This document shows positions 23,854 to 32,470 of a DNA stretch of 42,883 nt, in pieces. The DNA comes from Nanoarchaeales archaeon (lineage in GTDB: Archaea; Nanobdellota; Nanobdellia; Woesearchaeales; UBA583): positions 1 through 42,883 of the forward strand of contig JABSQY010000009.1 in NCBI GenBank assembly GCA_013215525.1. The letters run 5' to 3'. The translations under genes and the position numbers were made by a program. How positions within the stretch are numbered: the stretch's first letter is position 1; each line of letters opens with the position of its first letter. A model generated the notes under the pieces. It was not told the origin of the DNA. It worked only from the letters and a program-made list of their open reading frames with translations, and did not search any database.

Positions 23854-24110
23854 AATATTTATATTAAATTAATACTTATAAAATTATTGTGTATAACTAA
23901 AAATATAATTATTTAGTTAAAGAAAAATCAGATAAACAAGCGAAGCCAAATTTATATTATTTCAAACTTCTTTTTCAGTTTTTTTCAAGAATGAATGATT
24001 TTCGTATGTCGATTATAGTATATATATCTCGATATACTAAAATTGTTTATTATTGGTAAAATCTGGAAAATCGTGAAAGCAAGATAAAAAATAATAAAAT
24101 AATATATAAT
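23854..24110. other. Intergenic region, no gene seen
   Basis: It holds the promoter of the transglutaminase-like gene at its left end and an AGTATAT/ATATACT inverted repeat near 24014-24035. I see no coding frame or RNA gene. Confidence 0.5.
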
Positions 24111-24701
24111 CTAAAGAACTAAAAATAATACAACTTGAAACAATCCAACAACAAACCCAATAACTGCTCCAAGATATTCAATATGTGTAAACTCTTTTTT
24201 TGCAACCTTTAAAATGATTTTCTCAACATTTCTAGTATCATAACTTAAAATCTTCTTCTCAACAATTTGTTTAATATCAAAGTTCTCCTCCATATGTCCA
24301 ACAAGTTCATCACCAATCTTTAAAATAATATCATCTGCTTCTTTTTCTAAAACATTTTTAATAATTGGTTCTGCAATCATCTTCATCATAACTGGAACAT
24401 TATCTAAAATCTTTGTAGAAATAATTGGAATTACTCTTTTCTTTATTTTTTCAATATTTTCAGGTTCACTAAATGCTGCACCAATATCTTTGTGAGAAAT
24501 AAAATATTCATCAACAACTTCAGCAATTTTTCTTGCTAAAATATTTTTTCTTTTTGGAATCACTCCAACAAACTTAAAACCTAAAACATTAATAAGTTTA
24601 TAAGGTCTAAACAGTGAACGAATTGCAACCCAATTTGTAAACCATCCAAGACCAGCAGACACAACTGGAATCATACTTAAAATAATAATTTCTTTACTCA
24701 T
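24111..24701 (-). CDS. DUF445-family membrane protein
   Basis: Starts with a membrane helix ending in GLGWFTNWVAIRSLFRPY, the hallmark of DUF445, followed by GFKFVGVIPKRKNILARKIAEVV. A helical middle region of about 110 residues follows, and a final helix (YLGAVIGFVVGLFQVVLFLVL) closes the protein. Family members have no settled function. I begin at MSKEIIILS (24701); the earlier ATG at 24764 adds 21 polar residues that the family lacks. Stop codon is TAG. Confidence 0.83.
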   Translation of the reverse strand: MSKEIIILSMIPVVSAGLGWFTNWVAIRSLFRPYKLINVLGFKFVGVIPKRKNILARKIAEVVDEYFISHKDIGAAFSEPENIEKIKKRVIPIISTKILDNVPVMMKMIAEPIIKNVLEKEADDIILKIGDELVGHMEENFDIKQIVEKKILSYDTRNVEKIILKVAKKEFTHIEYLGAVIGFVVGLFQVVLFLVL

Positions 24702-24766
24702 AAATATTAAATAATCTTTGAGATTATTAAACTTTGTGTTCTTTACCTTTTTTAAGTAAAACAAAT

Positions 24767-24775
24767 CTTTAAATA
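24767..24775 (+). promoter_or_regulatory. TATA box of the surface-protein operon
   Basis: ctttaaata is centred 26 nt before the ATG at 24797. Confidence 0.6.
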
Positions 24776-24796
24776 CGTTTTTTTTAAGTTTTCATT

Positions 24797-25651
24797 ATGA
24801 TTAAAAAAATTTCTCAATTATTGTTTGTATCTTTATTATTAGTAGCAAGTGGATATTCAGAATCAAACGGTGTTTGGCATGATGCTAAAGACGTGCGAGC
24901 TGGAGTTTTCGGGTCAGATGAAGTTACATCTGGATTTATATTTGAAAATCAATTAACAATTAATTCTTTTTCAAATTTAGTAAATTCTCAATTAAACTTT
25001 AAATCTTTAAACGTAAACTATTGGAGTATTGGAAAAACTGCAACTTCAAATGATTTTATAATAAATAAAGAAGGTTCAACAAACACTTTCACAATTCTAT
25101 CAAACGAAAACATAGGAATTGGAACAAATGCGCCAACAGAAAAACTACATGTAATTGGAAACACAATTTTATTAGAAACAAATACTGATTCAAGTTCATT
25201 TTTAAAACTAAATTCAGGAGCAACAACGTCACAATCATCAGGAATTGAATTACTTGATAGAGGAATTTCAATGTGGACTATTGGAAAAGATTCTTCTAAT
25301 ACATTTAGAATCGATGATAGTTTAGGAAATAATAAATTTTCAATTAATAATTTAGGTAATACTGGATTTGGAATTTTAAACCCTACTGAAAAATTAGACG
25401 TACTAGGAAATATTAAATCTACTGGAACGATTTCATCAGTAACATTAAACACAAACACAATCACATCAGCTAATCCTTTTATTACAATTTCAAAACCAAT
25501 TAATACAAATACAATCTCAAACACTGGAAACATTAATACTGATTCAGTATCAACTACTTCAATTACAACAAATGCAATCACAACAAATGAGATTACAACT
25601 AATATAATTAAATCAAATATTGGACAAAATGTAATTATTCAATTAGGATAA
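24797..25651 (+). CDS. Secreted tail-fibre/adhesin-like protein
   Basis: Signal peptide residues 1-19. Two copies of the motif IGIGT..PTEKLHVIGN (residues about 110-124) and FGILNPTEKLDVLGNI (about 195-210) are typical of phage tail fibres and cell-surface fibres. The C-terminal third is low-complexity Asn/Thr/Ile beta repeat (NTITSANP, TTSITTNAITTNEITTN). No S74 chaperone domain is present. It probably forms a fibrous surface trimer; this role is inferred. First gene of a three-gene run to 28293. Confidence 0.72.
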   Translation: MIKKISQLLFVSLLLVASGYSESNGVWHDAKDVRAGVFGSDEVTSGFIFENQLTINSFSNLVNSQLNFKSLNVNYWSIGKTATSNDFIINKEGSTNTFTILSNENIGIGTNAPTEKLHVIGNTILLETNTDSSSFLKLNSGATTSQSSGIELLDRGISMWTIGKDSSNTFRIDDSLGNNKFSINNLGNTGFGILNPTEKLDVLGNIKSTGTISSVTLNTNTITSANPFITISKPINTNTISNTGNINTDSVSTTSITTNAITTNEITTNIIKSNIGQNVIIQLG

Positions 25652-25712
25652 TTAATTATTTTAATAATCATTAAATAAATAAATCATTAAATAAATCAAT
25701 AAATAAATCAAA

Positions 25713-26237
25713 ATGGAAAATTCAAAAACAGAAAATAATAATTTTGTAGTACTAGGAATAATTTTATTAGTGTTAGTTATATTTTTATTTGTATCTCAAA
25801 CTTCAATATTTAAATTTTCACAAGATGAGACGAACTTATATTCAAGTTCAAAAATTGAAAAAGTTACAGAAAAAATAATTATAAATCCTTGTGAAGGATT
25901 AAGTGGTGAATCTTTAAACTTTTGTGAATTAAAAAATCAAAAATGTGAAACTGATACTTGTTACTTTCAAAAAGCTCAAATTAACAAAGATGAATCAATT
26001 TGTTTTGAAATCAAAGATGAAAATTTACGTGTTGGATGTTCAGTTGTACAAACTGAAACAAAAGTTTTTGTAAATTCAGTTAAAAATAATGACATAACTA
26101 TCTGTAATTCTTTAACAAATAATAGAGTAGATGATTGTCGTGATAATTATTATTTATCACAAAAGTATAACTATGGAAATACTAGTTTATGTAATAGTAT
26201 TAAAAATCAAGAATTATTAACAAGGTGTTTAGAATAA
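25713..26237 (+). CDS. Anchored Cys-repeat extracellular protein, 174 aa
   Basis: A single N-terminal membrane helix (residues about 11-28) is followed by an exterior part with about ten Cys in a repeating C-x-x-[IL]-x-(6-9)-R-x-x-C pattern (ICFEIKDENLRVGC, ICNSLTNNRVDDC, LCNSIKNQELLTRC). The spacing fits helical hairpins stapled by disulfides. Function is not known. Its stop and the next ATG are one base apart (TAAAATG), so it is cotranslated with the Hint-domain protein. Confidence 0.68.
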   Translation: MENSKTENNNFVVLGIILLVLVIFLFVSQTSIFKFSQDETNLYSSSKIEKVTEKIIINPCEGLSGESLNFCELKNQKCETDTCYFQKAQINKDESICFEIKDENLRVGCSVVQTETKVFVNSVKNNDITICNSLTNNRVDDCRDNYYLSQKYNYGNTSLCNSIKNQELLTRCLE

Positions 26238-26238
26238 A

Positions 26239-28293
26239 ATGATTCAATCTAATTTACTCTCAAAATTCGCAAATTTATTAATTCTAATATTCACTTTATC
26301 TTTAGTATCTCAAATTTCATACGGAGCAGAAATTTGTGGTGTTGAAATAAGTGAACCTTGGTTTCAAGTATTAGATAATTCAGGAAATCCAGTACTTACA
26401 ATTGATAATGAGGGTGATATGTTTATCTTGGGACAAGACCACACACTCAACAACAAAGCAACACAATCAACATTTGAAATAGAATCAATATTTTTTAATT
26501 CTGTAACAAGTAACTATAATTCAATTTCTGATAACTTAGGTTCAATTCCCTCTATCCAAGGATTAGAAATTAAAAATACACTTGGAACAACAACTGCATT
26601 ACTTGGAAAAGATAATACAATCTATTCAAAAGGAAGTGTTGTAGCGCAAGGAGCACAGGCTGCATGTTTACCTGATGGAAATTATTGTCAAAACACAGAC
26701 ATTAGAGAATATAGAAATTATTTTTGTGACGTAACTGGATTAAATACTGGTTCTTGTACATATACATCATCTTCACAATTTAGTTGTTCATCTCAAAATT
26801 ATGACTTTTGTTCTGGGCCAGATAATAAAGATGTATATGAAAAACAATTTACTTGTAGTGGTTCAGGTTGTAGTTCATCAGACGAGTGGCTTAAAACTTG
26901 TCCAAGTAGTTCTACAAGTCTTGGAACTTGGGGATGTTTTGATATAACTACAAAATCAAGAGCAAATATATATTATTCTCCATCATGTTCACTTGGTTCA
27001 TGTGGACTTAGTGATGCAACTGTAACTGAGACTCAAAGCTGCCCAGGTGGACAAGTGTGTGGAGGTGGAAGTTGTAGTCCTGGAGCATCTTGTAGTTTTG
27101 GAATTGCTCATTTAGGAACTGATAGATTATACAAAGATAGTAGTGTACCTTATGGAAGTAGTTGTTCATCTCAAATTAGAAGTTGTTTTGATGGAACTTT
27201 ATCCGGTTCAAATTCATACACTGACACATCTTGTTCTGTACAAGCATGTATTGATTCCTCCTGGGGACCTTCACAATCATCAGTTTGTTCTGGAGAAAGT
27301 TTTACACAAACAAGTAACTGTGGAACTACAAGAACTGTGTCTGGTACAAGTACTAGAGGTGTATGTGCACCATCTCCATCCGCAGATAATTGTGCATATG
27401 GTGTAGGCCATGGAAATTCACAAATATTTTATATATCTACAAGTGTACCATTTAACAGTGTGTGTTACGCACAGATGCGTACATGTGATGATGGGGACTT
27501 ATCGGGAAGTTATACTGCAACATCTTGTAGTGTACAATCTTGTAATTCAAATAGTTGGAGTCCATCCCAAGTAAACACTTGTTCAACTGACACTTTTACA
27601 CAAACAAATGAATGTGGTGATACAAGAACTATATCTGGTACAAAATCTTGCGTTCCAGTAATTAATGGAGTTTGTGGTGGGGCGAGTTGTTCTTGTGGTT
27701 CAGGTAGTTCATCAAGTTGTAAAAGTGAATTTGATAATACTTTTCCAAGAGGATATAATTGGATGTGGAGTTGTTCTGGTTCTGATGGTGGAAGTTCTAT
27801 GTCTTGTAATACTTGGACTGCTTGTTTTACTGGTGATGAATTAGTTAAAACTTTATCTGGTGAAATTGAAATTTCAAAAATTAAAGTTGGTGATATAATA
27901 ATATCTTATGATGAAAAAACTAATACTTTTGTTGAAAATGAAGTTGATCAATTATTAGTTCATGATGGTAATACTAGACCTGTCAATAATTTTGAAAAAG
28001 ATCCAATTTTAGAATTGGTTATTGAAACAAATGGAATTGAAAAAATAACAAAAGTTACAGCAAATCACTTATATCTAGATTTAGAAAATAAAAAATATAA
28101 ACAAATTCGAAAATTTAATATTGGAGATAAATTAACTTCAATAAATGGAGTTGGAATAATTAAATCAATGAATAAATTAGATTTAATTGCTATTGTATAT
28201 AATTTACATATGAAAAATAAACCAAATAATTATTTAGTAAATGGTATTGTTGTCCATAATGAAAAACAATGTCCTGGTGGGGAAATCTGTTAA
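26239..28293 (+). CDS. Secreted Cys-rich protein with C-terminal Hint (intein/hedgehog-type) domain
   Basis: Signal peptide residues 1-30. A beta domain is followed by a long Cys/Ser/Gly-rich region with two copies of an about 95-residue unit (from C-S-F-G-I-A-H at about 283 and C-A-Y-G-V-G-H at about 384). Residues 529-674 form a Hint domain: N-terminal C529 in CFTGDELVKT, ISKIKVGDIIISYD, the T-x-x-H motif TANH (H610), and final NYLVNGIVVHN (H673-N674). Only EKQCPGGEIC follows. Such domains cut or splice themselves; with Glu after HN, cleavage or ligation to another molecule is more likely than splicing. Third gene of the surface operon. Confidence 0.85.
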   Translation: MIQSNLLSKFANLLILIFTLSLVSQISYGAEICGVEISEPWFQVLDNSGNPVLTIDNEGDMFILGQDHTLNNKATQSTFEIESIFFNSVTSNYNSISDNLGSIPSIQGLEIKNTLGTTTALLGKDNTIYSKGSVVAQGAQAACLPDGNYCQNTDIREYRNYFCDVTGLNTGSCTYTSSSQFSCSSQNYDFCSGPDNKDVYEKQFTCSGSGCSSSDEWLKTCPSSSTSLGTWGCFDITTKSRANIYYSPSCSLGSCGLSDATVTETQSCPGGQVCGGGSCSPGASCSFGIAHLGTDRLYKDSSVPYGSSCSSQIRSCFDGTLSGSNSYTDTSCSVQACIDSSWGPSQSSVCSGESFTQTSNCGTTRTVSGTSTRGVCAPSPSADNCAYGVGHGNSQIFYISTSVPFNSVCYAQMRTCDDGDLSGSYTATSCSVQSCNSNSWSPSQVNTCSTDTFTQTNECGDTRTISGTKSCVPVINGVCGGASCSCGSGSSSSCKSEFDNTFPRGYNWMWSCSGSDGGSSMSCNTWTACFTGDELVKTLSGEIEISKIKVGDIIISYDEKTNTFVENEVDQLLVHDGNTRPVNNFEKDPILELVIETNGIEKITKVTANHLYLDLENKKYKQIRKFNIGDKLTSINGVGIIKSMNKLDLIAIVYNLHMKNKPNNYLVNGIVVHNEKQCPGGEIC

Positions 28294-28409
28294 TATTTTA
28301 TTAGTGTATTTATCTTAAATATTTTATAACTTTTATGTATTAATATTAGATATATTAATATCCTATATACTATTTTTATTTTCAATAAAAATATAATTAA
28401 AATTTAGAA

Positions 28410-30362
28410 TTAAAAATTAAAAAGTTTCTTTTTGATTTTCAAACTACGTACAAAAGAAAACTCACGTAATTTCTTTTCAATAACTTCAACATGATTTCCT
28501 TCTTCTAATGTTAAAGTCATACTTGTATCTCCATTTCTTAATACTTTAGAATTAATAGAATTAATTGATACATTTCTACTTGCAAATAAATTTAAAATAT
28601 CCATAAGTAATCCAATTTTATCAGTTAAAACTAATTCAAAAACAATTTCTTTTGTTTTCATCTCTTTCCACTTTAATCCGATTTTTTCATTAATTGTAAA
28701 CTTTGCATTATCACATTCAACACTATGGACAACAATTTCTTTATCTTTACCTTTTCCTCCAATAACTCCTACAATTTCTTCATTATATTTAAACTCGCAA
28801 CACCCAGCTTTTCTGGACTTTTTAAAATCTGATAAACTTTTAATTTTTAATTTTAAAGTTGAAAATAATTCATCATCGACAGTAATATTTGCCGGTCCAG
28901 ATTTTTTTAAATGTAATGTATTACGAATTTTAATTCTAGCTTTATTTGTAACAACAAACTTTAACCATTTTTCAGAAGGTTTTCCATTCTGATTTGTAAT
29001 AATTTCTACAATATCTCCTGATTTTAAAGATTTATCTAATGTACACATTGCACCATTAACCTTTCCTTTAAGTGCACGTTCTCCAATCTCTGTGTGAACG
29101 CTGTATGCAAAATCTAATACTGTTGCATTTTCTGGTAAAACGATTACATCATTTTTAGGAGTAAATAGAAACATTTCATCTTCAAAAAAATCAAAACGTA
29201 ATAACTTCATAAACTCATCATTATCTTTATGTTCTTTCTCCCAAAGCATAACTTCTCGCAGCCATGCAATCTTTTTCTCAAACTTTTTATCTTCTTTTAA
29301 TGATTTATATCTCCAGTGTGCAGCAACTCCAAATTCAGCCAGTTTGTGCATATCTTCAGTTCTAATTTGAATCTCAACTGGACAATTAATTGCTTTTGAG
29401 AAAATTGTAGTGTGAATTGACTGATAACCATTTAATTTAGGATTTGCAATATAATCTTTTAATCTATCTGGAAATGCTTGGAACTTTTCATGGATATGTC
29501 CAAGTAAAGTATAACAATCAGAAATACTTCCTACAGTAATTCTAATAGCATATAAATCATAAATATCTTCAAAAGTTTTAGCATTATCTTTAATCTTTTT
29601 ATAGATTGAATAAAAATTTTTAGGACGACCTAATACAGTTTTATATGAAAATTTATTAATGTCTAAAACTTTTTTAATTTCATCAACTGCTTTATTTAAA
29701 ACTTCTTCACGATCAGACCTTGTCATATGAACTTTTTCCTTAACAAATTGGTACATATCTGGATTAATGTATTTAAATGATAAATCTTCAAGTTCCCATT
29801 TAATTGAATAAAGTCCAATTTTTTGAGCAATTGGTGCATAAATTAACATAGTTTCTTTTGCAATTCTTTCTTTTTTATCAGGTCTCATAACTCCAAGTGT
29901 ACGCATATTATGTAATCTATCACATAACTTAATAACTAAAATTCTAATATCTTTAGCACTTGCAAGTAAAACTTTACGTAACGCTTCAATTTTTTGATCA
30001 GATTTATTTTTAGCAAACCCATCAATTTTTGTAAGTCCATCAACAATTAATCCAACTTCTTCACCAAATTTTTCTTTAATTTCTCCTGAAGTAATTTCTG
30101 TATCTTCAACAACATCATGTAATAAAGCAGCTAAAATTGAAATAGTATCAAGTCCTAAACTGTGTACCATTGTTGCAACAGCTAGTGGGTGTGAAATGTA
30201 TGGTTCTCCTGTGGCTCTATTTTGTAGCCTGTGCGCCTTTTTAGCATATTCATAAGTAATTCTAATTGTTTTTTTATCAAACTCAGGTTTTATAATTCCA
30301 TAAAATTTTTCAAAATCTAAATCTATATCTTTGATGGTTTTTATTTTATTTTCTTCAGTCAT
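28410..30362 (-). CDS. Long RelA/SpoT homologue (ppGpp synthetase/hydrolase)
   Basis: Makes and degrades the alarmone (p)ppGpp. Hydrolase motifs: H58 in YISHPLAVA, H82-D83 in ALLHDVVED and D148 in KLCDRLHNMRT. Synthetase motifs: RLKD (300-303), the RxKD form of bifunctional Rel enzymes, GYQSIHT and EIQIRT. TGS (about 385-450) and C-terminal ACT (about 575-650) domains are present, so this is a full-length enzyme of 650 aa, not a small alarmone synthetase. Long RSH proteins are uncommon in archaea, and transfer from bacteria is likely. It follows the pilin-like gene by 28 nt and may share its transcript. Confidence 0.93.
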   Translation of the reverse strand: MTEENKIKTIKDIDLDFEKFYGIIKPEFDKKTIRITYEYAKKAHRLQNRATGEPYISHPLAVATMVHSLGLDTISILAALLHDVVEDTEITSGEIKEKFGEEVGLIVDGLTKIDGFAKNKSDQKIEALRKVLLASAKDIRILVIKLCDRLHNMRTLGVMRPDKKERIAKETMLIYAPIAQKIGLYSIKWELEDLSFKYINPDMYQFVKEKVHMTRSDREEVLNKAVDEIKKVLDINKFSYKTVLGRPKNFYSIYKKIKDNAKTFEDIYDLYAIRITVGSISDCYTLLGHIHEKFQAFPDRLKDYIANPKLNGYQSIHTTIFSKAINCPVEIQIRTEDMHKLAEFGVAAHWRYKSLKEDKKFEKKIAWLREVMLWEKEHKDNDEFMKLLRFDFFEDEMFLFTPKNDVIVLPENATVLDFAYSVHTEIGERALKGKVNGAMCTLDKSLKSGDIVEIITNQNGKPSEKWLKFVVTNKARIKIRNTLHLKKSGPANITVDDELFSTLKLKIKSLSDFKKSRKAGCCEFKYNEEIVGVIGGKGKDKEIVVHSVECDNAKFTINEKIGLKWKEMKTKEIVFELVLTDKIGLLMDILNLFASRNVSINSINSKVLRNGDTSMTLTLEEGNHVEVIEKKLREFSFVRSLKIKKKLFNF

Positions 30363-30390
30363 TTTATTTAATTTAATTTTTGTATTTTAG

Positions 30391-31551
30391 TTAATAAATC
30401 ATCTCGCAACTATCATCACTTAATCCTTGAGATAACTCTTGGATTTTTTCTATAATAATATATAGGTTTTTGGAGTTATTAAACTTATTGTTCATAATAT
30501 ACTCTTTTCCATTAACAATTTCATCTCTTAATTCTTCATATTTCTCTACTTGATAAACTCCATTCCCAACATTACTCCACACATCATTAGAACAAACTTG
30601 AGTAAATTCTGATACTGAAATTAAATATTCAACTTTATTTTCATAAAATTCAAAAATAGATTGTGTTGATTCAATTACTAAATTTTGTCCACATTCAAAT
30701 GTAGTAGGATTAGAAAAAACAGCCATTGTCGGCATTGATAAAGGTTTAGAATCAAATACTTGTTCTCTATAATCTATAAAATCATATTCAAATTTTTCAT
30801 CATATCTATCTGTATAAATTAATTTCCCAGACATAAACTCATCACTATCTCCAATAAACTGCAAGTGATATGAATCAACATTTAACTCATCAAGCATTAA
30901 ACCTAAAGTTGAACTATCATAATCTGACACAAACATAATACTTTGAATATCTTTCTCTCTGATTAAATCATTATAACTTGAAGAACTTACACTTGAAAAA
31001 TCTAATTGAGATAAACTTAAACTATTTCTATATGCTGAATCTGAAAACTTTTTACTTAATAATTTAGTAATTTCAGAATTAGAATCAAAAACAATTAAAT
31101 TCTTTTTTGAGATTATTGCCATCATATTAGTAACTTTAAAAGGAGTTCTAAAGTTTTCAACAGCAAGATATGTAAATGACACATCTCCTTCCTCAATCAC
31201 TGTCATAAATGTAGGAATATTTTTTAAAAAATCAACATTGTCATCAATTTTTTCATTAATAGAAAGTAAAGGTAATCCATTATTACAAATAATTTCAACA
31301 CGACTATCTTTAAAAAATGTATCCAAAGGTTGAATGTAATTTTCTTCATATCCAGTAGATTTTCCAGCTTTTAATAAAACATTAGATAAAGCAGATTTTA
31401 CTTCAATATAATATTTAGTTTCTTCATTCTCACTGTACGTTCCAATAATATTATATGCGATATAAAGAAAAAAAGTTCCAATAATAATCATAAAAAGCCA
31501 CGACAAAGAAATTTGTATATTTGCTCTTTTATCAAATTTTTCATTAAACAT
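30391..31551 (-). CDS. Pilin-like anchored surface protein, 386 aa
   Basis: Starts with a basic leader and the helix ANIQISLSWLFMIIIGTFFLYIAYNII, which has the look of type IV pilin-like (class III) N termini common in Woesearchaeota-type genomes. The large exterior part has paired Cys (IICNN, FECGQ, VCSN, SCEMIY) and acidic patches. No enzyme motif is recognised. It may be a minor pilin or an envelope assembly protein. It lies upstream of the RSH gene on the same strand. Confidence 0.6.
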   Translation of the reverse strand: MFNEKFDKRANIQISLSWLFMIIIGTFFLYIAYNIIGTYSENEETKYYIEVKSALSNVLLKAGKSTGYEENYIQPLDTFFKDSRVEIICNNGLPLLSINEKIDDNVDFLKNIPTFMTVIEEGDVSFTYLAVENFRTPFKVTNMMAIISKKNLIVFDSNSEITKLLSKKFSDSAYRNSLSLSQLDFSSVSSSSYNDLIREKDIQSIMFVSDYDSSTLGLMLDELNVDSYHLQFIGDSDEFMSGKLIYTDRYDEKFEYDFIDYREQVFDSKPLSMPTMAVFSNPTTFECGQNLVIESTQSIFEFYENKVEYLISVSEFTQVCSNDVWSNVGNGVYQVEKYEELRDEIVNGKEYIMNNKFNNSKNLYIIIEKIQELSQGLSDDSCEMIY

Positions 31552-31666
31552 AAAATAATAGTAAAATTATAGTTTATATACTCATATTGTCATTTAAATG
31601 TAATACTACTATTACTCTATTTTTAAAATAAAATTTATTTTAATTTTTAAAAATATATCTCTATTC

Positions 31667-31900
31667 TTATTTAGAATGAGGGTCAATATTTGATTCTTTA
31701 TATTCAATTCCTTTCATAATAAATCCTAAAAAATTTTCAGCTTCAACAACATCCATACTAAACGCTGCAGCAAATTCAACAGCTTCAACTTTTTTTCCAG
31801 AAGTTAGAAACTTTGATATCTTTTCTGCTTTGTCTGGTTCAGACAATTTGTACTTAATAACTATTTTATCAAAATTTTCTTTTAATTCTTTTAATTCCAT
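31667..31900 (-). CDS. Small helical hypothetical protein, 77 aa
   Basis: Starts MELKELKENF. It is helical and charged, with a hydrophobic middle (AVEFAAAFSMDVVEAENFLGFIMKGI) that suits a small helix bundle. The A of the chosen ATG lies about 24 nt from the centre of a TATA shared with lspA; the earlier ATG at 31915 lies too close to the box. Not recognised. Confidence 0.6.
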   Translation of the reverse strand: MELKELKENFDKIVIKYKLSEPDKAEKISKFLTSGKKVEAVEFAAAFSMDVVEAENFLGFIMKGIEYKESNIDPHSK

Positions 31901-31913
31901 ACATAAAATTAAC

Positions 31914-31930
31914 ATATATATTTATATAAA
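31914..31930. promoter_or_regulatory. Bidirectional TATA between the 77-aa gene and lspA
   Basis: A near-symmetric AT box (atatatatttatataaa) sits in the middle of the 49-bp gap between two divergent ATGs, about 24-26 nt from each. One box may direct both leaderless transcripts. Confidence 0.55.
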
Positions 31931-31949
31931 GTTTATCATAAAGTAAATT

Positions 31950-32432
31950 ATGAAAAACCAAACAAATGAAATAATATCAAATAACTTATTTATTAAAAAT
32001 ACTTTTATTTTTTCATTTATTTTATTATTAATTGATATAATTACAAAATATATTTTCACAAACAAATTTTTTTTTGAAAATTCATTAATATATATACAAT
32101 ACTCTGAAAACCGTGGTTCTGCATTCTCAATGTTCTCAAACTTTGATTATTATAATTATCTAATTGTAATCTTATCATTATTTGTATTATATTATTTATA
32201 TAAAAATATAACTGAATTTAATATAAATAAAATTACTAGATTCTCTTATTATTTATTAATAGCAGGAATTATTGGAAACTTATTTGATAGAATAATTTTT
32301 GGATATGTTAAAGATTTTATAGGTTTAAAATATTTATTTATATTTAACATTGCTGATGCGTATTTAACTTTTGCTGTGTTGATGTTTATTTATGTAGAAT
32401 TGAGAAATTCTTCATTTCTCTCTGATAAATAA
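31950..32432 (+). CDS. lspA: Lipoprotein signal peptidase (signal peptidase II)
   Basis: Membrane aspartyl protease that removes signal peptides just before the lipobox Cys. Four membrane helices and all family motifs are seen: IDIITKY, NRGSAFSM, GIIGNLFDR followed by GYVKDF with catalytic D122, and FNIADAYLTF with catalytic D136. Length 160 aa is normal. Classical LspA is generally missing from archaea. Three genes in this window carry matching lipoboxes (14950-15636, 15805-16419, 35289-36053). No lgt is seen here. Confidence 0.92.
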   Translation: MKNQTNEIISNNLFIKNTFIFSFILLLIDIITKYIFTNKFFFENSLIYIQYSENRGSAFSMFSNFDYYNYLIVILSLFVLYYLYKNITEFNINKITRFSYYLLIAGIIGNLFDRIIFGYVKDFIGLKYLFIFNIADAYLTFAVLMFIYVELRNSSFLSDK

Positions 32433-32470
32433 TTACAAACTTTTAAAAAGATAAAATTTGATTTTTTGGT

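Noticed and set aside
25018..25581. 187-aa opposite-strand open frame
   Set aside because: It mirrors the repetitive fibre gene, has no promoter and resembles no family; it is a shadow frame.
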